NCBI GenBank assembly: GCA_029248265.1
Contig: JAQWJQ010000264.1
Location: 1 to 32,979, forward strand
From: Planctomycetota bacterium
GTDB taxonomy: Bacteria; Planctomycetota; UBA1135; GCA-002686595
Direction: 5' to 3'
DNA length: 32,979 nt
The translations under genes were made by a program, and so were the position numbers. Of the stretch, positions 18,379 to 27,030 are shown in pieces. Position 1 is the first letter of the stretch; each line of letters opens with the position of its first letter. The notes under the pieces were generated by a model. The model searched no databases. It was given only the letters and a program-made list of their open reading frames with translations, and was not told the DNA's origin.

Positions 18379-20682
18379 TCAGCCTCGCGCGGTCGCGAGA
18401 GCCTTGGGAGCGGACGTGGGAGTCGCGGCCGCGCGCAACACCCCGAGGCGGTGGAGCTCGGCGGCGAACTGCTCGAGCTTTTGGATCGCGGCGTCGGAGG
18501 CGCCGGCGTCTCGCTGGGCCTCCACGAGGGCGCCGAGCGTCCCGCACTCACGCAGCGCGGAGAGGACGCGGGAGCCACCGTCTCGCAGCTCGACGAACTC
18601 GCCGTTCTCCGGGTCGTACAGCAGGAAGCGCTCCTTGGGATCGAGGGGCGGCAGCTTCTCCTCGGCCACGCGATCAGCGTCCCGGACGTAGCGGCCCGTG
18701 AGGAAGTCCGGGCGGGCGGCGCGGGCGAGTGGGTCGCCGAGGGTGCGGACCGCATCGGAGTGGCTGAAGCCAAGGGGGATACTGACGAGCCCGCGGCTCA
18801 CGGTCAGCTCGGGCTCGGCCTGCCGCTCAGCGCGCGCCGCCGTGCGCTCGGCGCAGCGCTCGGAGAAGCCCTGGGGTGTCTCTCCAGCGGCGAGGTGGAG
18901 GAAGTAGTGACTCTTCTGCATGAAGTAGAAGATGTTGTCCCCTGAGAAGATGGCGAGGTTGCGGCGGAACGAGGCCATCATCTCCTCGAACATCTCCGCG
19001 GCCTCCTCCTGGGTCATCCCCACGTCGGCCTCGTAGTCGTGGTAGAGGGCGAGGTCACCCGGCGCGTCGAGGACGCGGATGCCGAACTGCTCGGGCTCCT
19101 TGTAGGTCTTCGCGACCTCGTCGATGTGGAAGGTCTGGAGGGAGACCTCGCGGATGATGTCCGCGTGCTGCTCGATGAACTCGAGGGTCGCGCGTGCCTC
19201 CTCACGGGTCTCGGTCGGGAACCCGACCATCGCGTAGAAGGTCACGCTGATGTTGGCCTCCGTGCAGTTGCGGGCGACCTCCACCACCGACTTCAGGCTC
19301 TGACCCTTCATCATCATCTTCAGGATCCGCTTGGTTGCAGACTCGAAGCCGAAGAGCAGCTTGCGGCACCCGGACTCGTAGAGCCGCCTCGCGCCGTCGG
19401 CGTCATAGGCCTTCGGCTCGATGCGGGCGTCCGCCCACCAGGTGATGCCGGCCTCGGCTTCGATCAGCTGCTCGGGGAGATCCTTGATCATCCCCGGGGG
19501 CATGCAGTCGGTGATGAAGTTGAAGTGCGTCGAGGAGTAGCGGTCGCGGAGCTCGACCACGTGCCGGGCGATGGTCTCAGAGGAGCGCGTGCGGTACCCC
19601 GGGCCGATGACCGTGGGCAGGGTGCAGAAGGTGCACTCGCCGTAGTAGCAGCCTCGGTTGACGTCGTAAGGGATCACGACCTGCGGGGAGAAGTACTTGT
19701 CCAGCGGGAGCCCCTCGAGGTCCGGCGCTGGCGCGTCATCGAGCTTGATCGGGTGGGCCGACATGTTCTTGACCACCACGGGCTCCTCCGGGTTGGAGCG
19801 GTCCCACCAGGCGAGGCTCCCGACGTCGTGGAGCGGTTCCCCGGTCCGGAGCGCCTCGCAGAGCATCAGCAGGGGCCGCTCGCCCTCGTGGAAGACGATC
19901 GAATCAAAGCACTCCGCCATGCCAGGCGCAGCCATGACCTTGTCGCCGATGTAGGCGAGGAAGCCGCCGCCCATGGTGATGTGGCAGTCGGGGAGGGCCG
20001 CCTTCACCATCCGCGCCAGGGTGAGGGCGGGGATCAGTTGGCTGCCGTAGAGCACCGAGAGCCCCAGGAGCTTGGGCTTCCTCGCGAGCAGTCGGGGCAT
20101 GACCTGCTCTCGGTAGAACTCGATGAAGGGGTTCTGCTCCTCGTCCAACGTGGCCGCGAGCACCTCCTCACTGGAGTCGTTCGAGTAGGCCATCGTGAAG
20201 TTGTGGGGGGTGAGCTCGCTCGGGTAGTGCGCCGAGGAGATCAGCCGGAGCCCGTGGTAGAGCGTCCGCACCGCGGGGACGTAGCGGTCGGGGTCCCAGA
20301 ACCCGCGCTCGCTGTCCACAGGGTGGTCCTGCCCGCGGAGGATGGCCTTGGCCGACTCGACCCGGTCGATGAGGGACTGCGCAGAGGCCGCGCTCTCAGC
20401 GGCCGCGCGCCAGGCGCGCATCTGGCCCAAGGGCAAGCGGTCCCCCTGGAAGCGCTCGAGGGGGAGCCTGCGCTCGACCTTCTCCGCGGCGCGGGTCAGT
20501 GACTCGGCGGTGAGGAAGTGGTCAAAGGCCTCGACCGAGAGGTCCATCTGGTCCACGTCCGAGTAGCCGCTCGCGTGAAGCCAGGCCTTGAGGCAGGGGA
20601 GGGCCAGATGAGGTTGAGTCCAGTGCCCTTGCGGGGGGAACGCGAGGGTGACCGGGAAGTCGTTGCTGGGGAGCTGGATCAT
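18379..20682 (-). CDS. B12-binding-domain radical SAM protein with C-terminal PqqD/RRE-like domain
   Basis: Start at MIQLPSNDFPVTLAFPPQGHWTQPHLALPCLKAWL (ATG at 20682). B12-binding-like Rossmann region (LLGLSVLYGSQLIPALTLARMVKAALPDCHITMGGGFLAYI), radical SAM cysteines GCYYGECTFC (19624-19650), and C-terminal RFLLYDPENGEFVELRDGGSRVLSALREC..LEQFAAELHRLGVL resembling PqqD. Confidence 0.85.
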   Translation of the reverse strand: MIQLPSNDFPVTLAFPPQGHWTQPHLALPCLKAWLHASGYSDVDQMDLSVEAFDHFLTAESLTRAAEKVERRLPLERFQGDRLPLGQMRAWRAAAESAASAQSLIDRVESAKAILRGQDHPVDSERGFWDPDRYVPAVRTLYHGLRLISSAHYPSELTPHNFTMAYSNDSSEEVLAATLDEEQNPFIEFYREQVMPRLLARKPKLLGLSVLYGSQLIPALTLARMVKAALPDCHITMGGGFLAYIGDKVMAAPGMAECFDSIVFHEGERPLLMLCEALRTGEPLHDVGSLAWWDRSNPEEPVVVKNMSAHPIKLDDAPAPDLEGLPLDKYFSPQVVIPYDVNRGCYYGECTFCTLPTVIGPGYRTRSSETIARHVVELRDRYSSTHFNFITDCMPPGMIKDLPEQLIEAEAGITWWADARIEPKAYDADGARRLYESGCRKLLFGFESATKRILKMMMKGQSLKSVVEVARNCTEANISVTFYAMVGFPTETREEARATLEFIEQHADIIREVSLQTFHIDEVAKTYKEPEQFGIRVLDAPGDLALYHDYEADVGMTQEEAAEMFEEMMASFRRNLAIFSGDNIFYFMQKSHYFLHLAAGETPQGFSERCAERTAARAERQAEPELTVSRGLVSIPLGFSHSDAVRTLGDPLARAARPDFLTGRYVRDADRVAEEKLPPLDPKERFLLYDPENGEFVELRDGGSRVLSALRECGTLGALVEAQRDAGASDAAIQKLEQFAAELHRLGVLRAAATPTSAPKALATARG

Positions 20683-22700
20683 GGCGCCTGGTTCAGGGTG
20701 ATTTGCTGAGCGGGGAGGCCGGGGGGGGCGGCCGCGACGTCCGCAGGTGGAATGAGGACGCCGGATTGAATCAGTCCGCTGGCGGCGTCGCGGACGCCGG
20801 GGGCCTCGAGGGCCGCGGAGATTTGGGCGTGGGCCTTCGGGCTCTTGGCCTGCGCCAGCGCCTCGGCGAGGCGCACGGAGCCGCCGGAGAGCCTCACCGT
20901 ACGAACGCCCGATAGCCGGCCAGGGAGCGGGGTCGGGGCGACGACCGCGAAGGTCAAGTCGTCCGGTCCCAGGAGCCCCTCGGGTGACGCCTGGTCCGAG
21001 CCCGTCGTGGCGCGCCTCTTGATCAGGGCGTCCGTGGCTGAGCCGAGGTCGAGCTTCGTGGTGAGGAGCTCTGCGCCCAGGGACCATCGGCCTTGCCGCG
21101 CGCGCCGGGGGCCCCGGGCAGAGACGCGAATAAGGGCGTTCTCCCAGCGCAGGAGGGCATCGATGAGCGGGGCCGCCGTTGAACGCGCCACGCGGAGGCG
21201 GGCGAACGTCTCGAACGTTCGGCCGTCGGCCCTGAGCTCGCGTGCGAGCGTGAGGATGGACCCGCCTGAGAGGGACGCGAGCGCGCTCACCGAACGAGGG
21301 TAGCGCATCAGGGTCTCGCCAAATTCCCCGCTCAGGAAGACCAGCTCCGCCAGCTGCGCCTCCGGGTAGGGCAGCAGAGACCAGGTGGAGAACAGGTCCG
21401 GGTGCCCGAGGATCAGCGCCCTCTCCGCGGCGGACTCCCCCGCGCCGAGCGCCATGTCGGGTGGGACTCCAGGGATCGGACTCGAGCTCTCCGCGAGCTC
21501 CTCACCGAGGGCGCAGCCCGGCTGAGGATTCACGAGGTGGAGTGAGAGGTTGACCCCGGCGCGCAGCGCCGCGGAGGCGCAGAACTCCAGGGACTCGTTC
21601 AGCTCACCGTCGCCTTCCCCGGGCAAGCCCAGGATGAGGGAGAGGATCGGCGTGACCCCTGCGGCGGCGCAGTCGTCGACGACCTGGAGGAGGTCGACGT
21701 CGTCTCGCATGCCCTTCTGGTTGGCGGCGCGGACCGTCGCAGACGCGGACTCGATCCCGAGCAGGACGCGGTCACACCCCGCGCTCCCCATGCGGCGAAG
21801 GAGCTCGGCGTCCAGGTGGTCGGCGCGCGCCCGGACCTCCCAGGGGACCCGGACCTCACGTTCCACGAGCCGCTCGCAGAGGGCGAGGGCGTGGGCCCGG
21901 TCTGCGCCGAAGAGGTCGTGGCAAAGGTAGGCGCGCCGGGCTCCAGGGATGCCCCTGAGCGCAGCGATCTCATCCGCGAGGCGGGCGGCCGGGAGAGGCC
22001 GCGATCGGCGGCGCCACGTTCGGCCGATGGAGCAGAACGAGCAGTCGTAGGCGCAGCCTCGGCCGGAGTCGATCGGCACGAGCCCGTCCATCTCGCCGGT
22101 GATCTCCTTGTACCTCGCGATCGGGGGGAGGAGGTCCCAGGCGTAGGCCGGGAGCCCCTCGAGGTCTCGGATCATGGCTCGGTCCGGGGCGCGTCGGACC
22201 TCTCCTTCAGCGCGGAAGGTGATCCCATCCACGCTGCCTGCCGCGGGGAGACCGCCCGTCAAGGCCTCGCAGAGCTCGACGACCGTGACCTCGCCCTCGC
22301 CTCGGGCCACGAGGTCGATCGCCGGGAAGCGCTCGAGGATCGTGATGTCGACGCCGTGGACCCCGGGGCCGCCCAGCGCGATCGGCACGGTGGGCCAGCT
22401 CTCCTTGAGCTGCTCGGCGATGAGCAGCGCGATGGGCAGGGTCGCGCCCATGACTGAGAGGCCCACGATGTCCGGGCGCCCGCGGCGAGCGAGGAGCGCC
22501 GCCGCGGCTGCGGCGAGCGCGTCGCCCCCGGGGAGGTCCCCGATCCCGAGCCGAAAGGCGAGGTCCTCGAGCGCGACGTCATGGTCAGCCTCTCGCAGCG
22601 CGCCGCCGAGCCTCAAAAGGCCCGGGGGGGGCATTGAGTAGCCGAACGTGTCGGCGTGGGGGGAGGAGGCGAGCAGAATCTTCAACGGAACGGGGGGCAT
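20679..22700 (-). CDS. B12-binding-domain radical SAM protein
   Basis: N-terminal cobalamin-binding-like region (DIVGLSVMGATLPIALLIAEQLKESWPTVPIALGGPGVHG..ARGEGE) and canonical CX3CX2C (GCAYDCSFC, 22032-22055). 4-nt overlap (ATGA) with the downstream radical SAM gene. Confidence 0.87.
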   Translation of the reverse strand: MPPVPLKILLASSPHADTFGYSMPPPGLLRLGGALREADHDVALEDLAFRLGIGDLPGGDALAAAAAALLARRGRPDIVGLSVMGATLPIALLIAEQLKESWPTVPIALGGPGVHGVDITILERFPAIDLVARGEGEVTVVELCEALTGGLPAAGSVDGITFRAEGEVRRAPDRAMIRDLEGLPAYAWDLLPPIARYKEITGEMDGLVPIDSGRGCAYDCSFCSIGRTWRRRSRPLPAARLADEIAALRGIPGARRAYLCHDLFGADRAHALALCERLVEREVRVPWEVRARADHLDAELLRRMGSAGCDRVLLGIESASATVRAANQKGMRDDVDLLQVVDDCAAAGVTPILSLILGLPGEGDGELNESLEFCASAALRAGVNLSLHLVNPQPGCALGEELAESSSPIPGVPPDMALGAGESAAERALILGHPDLFSTWSLLPYPEAQLAELVFLSGEFGETLMRYPRSVSALASLSGGSILTLARELRADGRTFETFARLRVARSTAAPLIDALLRWENALIRVSARGPRRARQGRWSLGAELLTTKLDLGSATDALIKRRATTGSDQASPEGLLGPDDLTFAVVAPTPLPGRLSGVRTVRLSGGSVRLAEALAQAKSPKAHAQISAALEAPGVRDAASGLIQSGVLIPPADVAAAPPGLPAQQITLNQAP

Positions 22701-22752
22701 AGCCTAGCCCGTCGCACGGCAGATCGGGAGGCTCAGGCGGCCTCAAGGAGCT

Positions 22753-22774
22753 ACGATCCGGCCCGAAGGATCGT
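22753..22774. promoter_or_regulatory. Inverted repeat ACGATCC-N8-GGATCGT, candidate operator
   Basis: Perfect 7-bp arms (22753-22759 and 22768-22774) in the 91-bp divergent gap between the radical SAM pair and the plus-strand glycosyltransferase-like gene. Confidence 0.35.
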
Positions 22775-22791
22775 TGGCTGGATCCAGTTGA

Positions 22792-24309
22792 ATGAGACAC
22801 CTCCTCGACGACCAAGGGAATCCCCGAGCCCGCTCCGCTTGGCTGGAGTGGGCGCCGGTGATCGTGGCGCTGCTGCACGCGGCGACGCTCTTCGATGTCG
22901 GGCCGGTGGATGACGACTACATCGTCTATCGATACGCCCGGCACTGGGTTGAGGGGCTGGGCCCGGTCTTCAATCCCGGGGAAGTGCCGGTGGGCGGGGT
23001 GACGAGCCCGGGCTGGTTCCTCCTCGCGGCGCTGGGCCTGTGGGGAGGAGCCTCACCCGCGGTATGGACTCCGCTGGTCGGGGCCTCGAGCTTCGCGCTG
23101 CTGGTGTTCGTCGTCGGTCGATGGGCCCGGGCACGGGACAGGAGCCGCTTCGCCGAGCTGGCGCCATGGGCGGTCGCCGTGTCGCCCGCGGTTGCCTGGC
23201 ACGCGGTGGCCGGCCTCGGGACCATGCCCCTGGCGGCGGCGATCGCCCTCGGCTTTCACCGCTGGGCGCGCTGGGCCGCGGGAGAGGCGCAGGGGGTGGC
23301 GCTTCCCGGGCTGGCGTTCGCCGTCGCATGCACGCTTCGCGTCGAGGCGCTGGTCCCCTGGGCGGCGTGCGTGGTCGCCATGCGGCCCGCGCGGAGACTC
23401 GGGGTGACCGAGGTCTGGTGGATGGCCTCGCCGCTCCTCGCGCTCTTGGTGCTCTCCGGCCTGAGGTGGGAGTGGTTCGGAAGCCTCACGCCCCACGCGC
23501 TCGGGCTGAAGGCGCTCCCGCTCGCGGTCGAACTCGAGTACGGCGCTCGCTATCTCGTGCGATCGCTCTCCGAGGGAGGTCTCTCCTTGATGCTTCTCCT
23601 CGCGGTCCTCGTGCCGCGGACGGACCAGGAGGGGCGGGCGATCTCCCTCGCCGCCCTCGGGTCCCTGGTCGCCGTCCTCGGAGTCGGCGGGGACTGGATG
23701 GTCTACTCGAGGTTCCTGGTCCCGTTCGTGGGGGTCGGCGCCGTCGGCGCAGTTGGAATGGTCGCAGGCCTCGGTCGAGGGCGGCTGCGGGTGCTCCCGG
23801 CTGCCGGCGCGGCGGTGCTCGTGGTCGCGTTGCCCGGGGCGGGCTTGGTTGCGAGGCCCCAGGCCGTCTTCGAGCAGCGCTTCTTCGAGCACCACTGGCT
23901 GCGGATGGGGGCGGCCTTCGGTGACCTCGCGCCGGCAGGGAGCGCTGTCGGGGTGTCGCCGATCGGAGCGTTCGGGTGGGCCTCTCGGCTCCCGGTGGTG
24001 GACATCCTCGGCCTGACCCACGGGGCCTTCCTGCAGCAACCGCCGGACCTCGGGGGAGTCAAGGTCAAGGGGCATCACCGGCACGACGGGAGCTGGGTCC
24101 TGGACCAAGCGCCGGACTACCTGATCCTCGGGAACGGGGTGATCCAGCCTCAAACGGGCACTCTCGATGCGAACCCCTGGGAGGCGGACATCTTGGCGGA
24201 CCCGCGCTTCCATCGGATGTATCGGCCCCTCAGTCTCGTCCTCGAGGAGGGCGGCAGAGAATCGGTCGTGCCGTACTTCGCGCGGGCAGGCGTCCGCGCG
24301 GTCCGCTGA
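22792..24309 (+). CDS. Polytopic membrane protein, GT-C-type glycosyltransferase-like
   Basis: Multiple hydrophobic helices; N-terminal acidic loop motif VDDDYIVYRYARHWVEGLGPVFNPGEVPVGGVTSPGWFLL typical of AftB-like/GT-C enzymes. Confidence 0.65.
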   Translation: MRHLLDDQGNPRARSAWLEWAPVIVALLHAATLFDVGPVDDDYIVYRYARHWVEGLGPVFNPGEVPVGGVTSPGWFLLAALGLWGGASPAVWTPLVGASSFALLVFVVGRWARARDRSRFAELAPWAVAVSPAVAWHAVAGLGTMPLAAAIALGFHRWARWAAGEAQGVALPGLAFAVACTLRVEALVPWAACVVAMRPARRLGVTEVWWMASPLLALLVLSGLRWEWFGSLTPHALGLKALPLAVELEYGARYLVRSLSEGGLSLMLLLAVLVPRTDQEGRAISLAALGSLVAVLGVGGDWMVYSRFLVPFVGVGAVGAVGMVAGLGRGRLRVLPAAGAAVLVVALPGAGLVARPQAVFEQRFFEHHWLRMGAAFGDLAPAGSAVGVSPIGAFGWASRLPVVDILGLTHGAFLQQPPDLGGVKVKGHHRHDGSWVLDQAPDYLILGNGVIQPQTGTLDANPWEADILADPRFHRMYRPLSLVLEEGGRESVVPYFARAGVRAVR

Positions 24310-24378
24310 GAGCGCTGGGGTCGGGCGCGGCGATTGAGCCGCAGTGGACGCGCTCGGCGTCGCCCGTTCGCCCGTCGC

Positions 24379-25557
24379 CTACTGTTCTTCGGGCGCCCCC
24401 TTGAGGGCCTGACGCAGGACGGCCCCGAGGCTCGTTGAGAAGCCGCTGCTCGGCGTTCCATCCGCGCCAGGTTCTGGCAGGAGATCCTTCAGGGCGGGCA
24501 GGCTCCTGATGGTGCCGAAGTCTGCGATGCACTCGGCCTCATCCGCGGCGATGGGCTGGCCAGTCGCGTGCAAGAGCGAGAACGCGAGGCGCTCCTCCTC
24601 GGGGTCCATCTCCAGGATCCGCGCGGAGAGGCGGTCTCCGGTGGAGAGGCCCGCCGGCGGGCAACGATCGCCGCATTCGGACATCGGGAGGATCCCTTCC
24701 GCACCGGCGAAGAGCCTCCCGACGGCGCCGTAGCGCCCCACGCGCACGATCTCCACGGACACGATTTGACCCTCCCAGTGCTCGCGCTCGAGCCGGACCC
24801 AGGGGCTCTCGAGGAGCTGCTTGAAACCGAGTCCGATGCGCCTCCCGCCCGCCCGGACGTAGAGGACGCGCGCGTCGACCACCTCCCCGATCTGGACAAC
24901 GTCACCCGGGTGTTCGACTCGGTCCGCGGAGAGGTTGGTGACGTGGCAGAGGCCCTCCCGTCCCCGGCTGAGGCGGATGAAGACTCCGTAGGGTTCGATG
25001 CGGGTCACCCGTCCCTGGACAGTCTGCCCCGGGACCACTGCCCCGGGAGCAGCGCCAGCCTTCTGAAGCTTCAAGACGGCCTTCCGGGAGACGATCGCCC
25101 GCTGCTTGTCGGCGTCGACCTCGAGGACCTCCACCACGATGGAGCGGCCGAGGAGCGCGCCACGCTCGCGGGGCTTTCGCACCCCAGAGCGCGAGTACGG
25201 CATGTATGCGTAGACGGGTCCGATCTTGAGCTGATAGCCGTCGTGGGTCTTCGTGAGCACCCTCGCGGTCGTGAGGCTGCCCGCCTCAAGCTCCTCCCAC
25301 TCGGACAGGGTCCGTTCGCTGTGAAGGTTGAGCATCCACAGCTCATCCTCGCGGCCCCGCAGGGTGAACTGGTGGACCTCGCCCAGCCGCGGCTCGGTCT
25401 CGAAGGCCGCGAGGGGGATCACCCCCTGCTTCCTGGGCCCGAGCTCGACGAAGACGTCCGCCCCGTGGAGCCCGACGATCGTCCCATCCACGACGTCGAG
25501 CGTGTGGGCGCCCCGTTCCGGCTCTTCTTGTCGACGGGTCGGGTGGAAGCGTGACAT
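24379..25557 (-). CDS. S1 RNA-binding-domain protein (about four S1 domains, ribosomal protein S1-like)
   Basis: Repeated S1-like folds, e.g. GQTVQGRVTRIEPYGVFIRLSRGREGLCHVTNLSADRVEHPGDVVQIGEVVDARVLYV and GQIVSVEIVRVGRYGAVGRLFAGAEGILPMSE. Confidence 0.8.
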   Translation of the reverse strand: MSRFHPTRRQEEPERGAHTLDVVDGTIVGLHGADVFVELGPRKQGVIPLAAFETEPRLGEVHQFTLRGREDELWMLNLHSERTLSEWEELEAGSLTTARVLTKTHDGYQLKIGPVYAYMPYSRSGVRKPRERGALLGRSIVVEVLEVDADKQRAIVSRKAVLKLQKAGAAPGAVVPGQTVQGRVTRIEPYGVFIRLSRGREGLCHVTNLSADRVEHPGDVVQIGEVVDARVLYVRAGGRRIGLGFKQLLESPWVRLEREHWEGQIVSVEIVRVGRYGAVGRLFAGAEGILPMSECGDRCPPAGLSTGDRLSARILEMDPEEERLAFSLLHATGQPIAADEAECIADFGTIRSLPALKDLLPEPGADGTPSSGFSTSLGAVLRQALKGAPEEQ

Positions 25558-25583
25558 GGGGGTGGGGGAGCGCGGTTGAGGGC

Positions 25584-26357
25584 TCAGTGCCTCGGGGTGT
25601 CTCGGCGGGACTCAGGCGTCCAGCGTTCCCTCTCATAGACCCCAACCCGCCGAAGTTCGTCACTCTGGACCACGCGATTGATGGTCATGTAGTGAAAGCC
25701 GCTGCGGACCAGTCCCTCCGCCGCCTCGGCCGCGTTCATCGAAGAGAGCCGGTCTCGCAGCTTGGTGAACCCGACCGCGCCGAGGACCGCCAGGGTCGGG
25801 TCTGCGACAGTTCGCGCCAGGGTCTCCATGGGCCGTGGCTCGCGGCGGTCCGGGCCGCCGAGGAGCGGGGCACGGCAGATCGTGAAGGGCAGCCCGCTGG
25901 AACGGACGGCCTCCTCCGCGAGCCAGCGGTTCCTGAGGTAGGCGCCGCGCGCGCGGGGGGAGGCGCCGATGGCGGAGAGGTAGACGACTCGCGGCGGCGG
26001 GGAGACGGCCGCCGCGGCCTCGAGGAGGAGCCGGGTGAGGCCGAGGTCGACGGCCTCGTAGGGCGCCTTGAGGCCCTCCCGCCGCGCTCGACGGGCGGTC
26101 GTCCCGTGGCAGATGAAGAGGTGGCTCGGCCGGCATGCCTCCAAGGCGTGCGCGAGCGGGGAGAGCTCAAGCGGGGTGCGGTCTACGAGGATCGAACCTC
26201 CGACGCCGGCCTCCAGGGCGGCCCCGCGGCTCGAGCCTGGGCGGGCGTGTGCGATGACCTGGCCAACACCCTGCGTCCGCGCCGCGGCCTCGACCACGGC
26301 GCGGCCGACATAGCCGGTGGCACCGAATACGAAGGCGACGGGATCGGGCGGCTCCAT
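25584..26357 (-). CDS. NAD(P)-binding Rossmann-fold protein (atypical SDR / epimerase-like)
   Basis: N-terminal VAFVFGATGYVGRAVVEAAAR dinucleotide-binding motif; VVYLSAIGASPRARGAYLRNRWLAEEAVRSSGLPFTICRAPLLGG. Confidence 0.75.
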   Translation of the reverse strand: MEPPDPVAFVFGATGYVGRAVVEAAARTQGVGQVIAHARPGSSRGAALEAGVGGSILVDRTPLELSPLAHALEACRPSHLFICHGTTARRARREGLKAPYEAVDLGLTRLLLEAAAAVSPPPRVVYLSAIGASPRARGAYLRNRWLAEEAVRSSGLPFTICRAPLLGGPDRREPRPMETLARTVADPTLAVLGAVGFTKLRDRLSSMNAAEAAEGLVRSGFHYMTINRVVQSDELRRVGVYERERWTPESRRDTPRH

Positions 26358-26405
26358 GTCAGGATCCTATCACTGCGGAGGCCGCGCCGAAGTAGTCTGG
26401 GCCCC

Positions 26406-27014
26406 ATGCCTGAAGGACTCCTCCCCTGGATTCTCCTGCCGTTGGTGGGAGCGCTGATCGGTTACGGCACCAACCGCGTCGCCGTGGGAATGATCTTCCG
26501 TCCGATCGAGCCGCGGCGCGTCCTGGGCTTCACGCTGCAGGGGCTCGTCGGCCGCCGGCAGCCGGAGCTGGCGCGCAGCATCGGGGGAGTCGTCGGAGAC
26601 CACCTCCTCAGGCCCGAGGACCTGGAGGGGGTCCTCGCGACCATCGACCTCGAGCCGATGGTCGAGCAGGCCTTCCAGGCAGGGCTCGAACCCAAGCTCG
26701 CCGAGTTCCGGCGCATGCCGCTGGTGGGGGCCCTGCTCACGGACGAGCGGGTCGCGGACCTTCGCACGCAGGCGGTGAGGGGGGTCATGGAGCAGCGCGA
26801 GGTCCTCGTTGCAGGGTTCCATGAGGCGCTGGATCAGGGACTCGATGTCCACCGCATCGTCGAGGAGAAGGTGGCGTCCTTCCCCGTCGCACGGCTCGAG
26901 GAGCTCATCGTCTCGGTCGCCTCGAGGGAGCTGCGGGCGATCGAGGTCCTGGGCGGAGTCCTCGGCGCGCTGCTCGGTCTGCTCCAGGCCGGGCTCCTGG
27001 CCTGGCTCGGGTGA
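26406..27014 (+). CDS. DUF445 family membrane-associated protein
   Basis: MPEGLLPWILLPLVGALIGYGTNRVAVGMIFRPIEPRRVLGFTLQGLVGRRQPELARSIGGVVGDHLL matches the DUF445 N-terminal signature; C-terminal TM helix. Confidence 0.82.
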   Translation: MPEGLLPWILLPLVGALIGYGTNRVAVGMIFRPIEPRRVLGFTLQGLVGRRQPELARSIGGVVGDHLLRPEDLEGVLATIDLEPMVEQAFQAGLEPKLAEFRRMPLVGALLTDERVADLRTQAVRGVMEQREVLVAGFHEALDQGLDVHRIVEEKVASFPVARLEELIVSVASRELRAIEVLGGVLGALLGLLQAGLLAWLG

Positions 27015-27030
27015 GCCCCTGGCGGGTCGG

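Noticed and set aside
18165-18773. 202-aa ORF containing the small peptide
   Set aside because: The upstream part overlaps the radical SAM 3' end and is S/P/R-rich noise; only the part from Met at 18341 looks coding.
19039-20502. 487-aa plus-strand ORF opposite the B12 radical SAM gene
   Set aside because: Shadow ORF; the minus strand encodes clear radical SAM motifs.
18379-21087. Full 902-aa extent of the radical SAM ORF
   Set aside because: The first 135 codons overlap the upstream radical SAM gene and are low-complexity; ATG at 20682 gives an ATGA overlap and a natural N-terminus.
24344-24378. Tandem TCGCCCGT repeats between convergent genes as a possible array
   Set aside because: Only two short copies; not an array and expected in GC-rich DNA.
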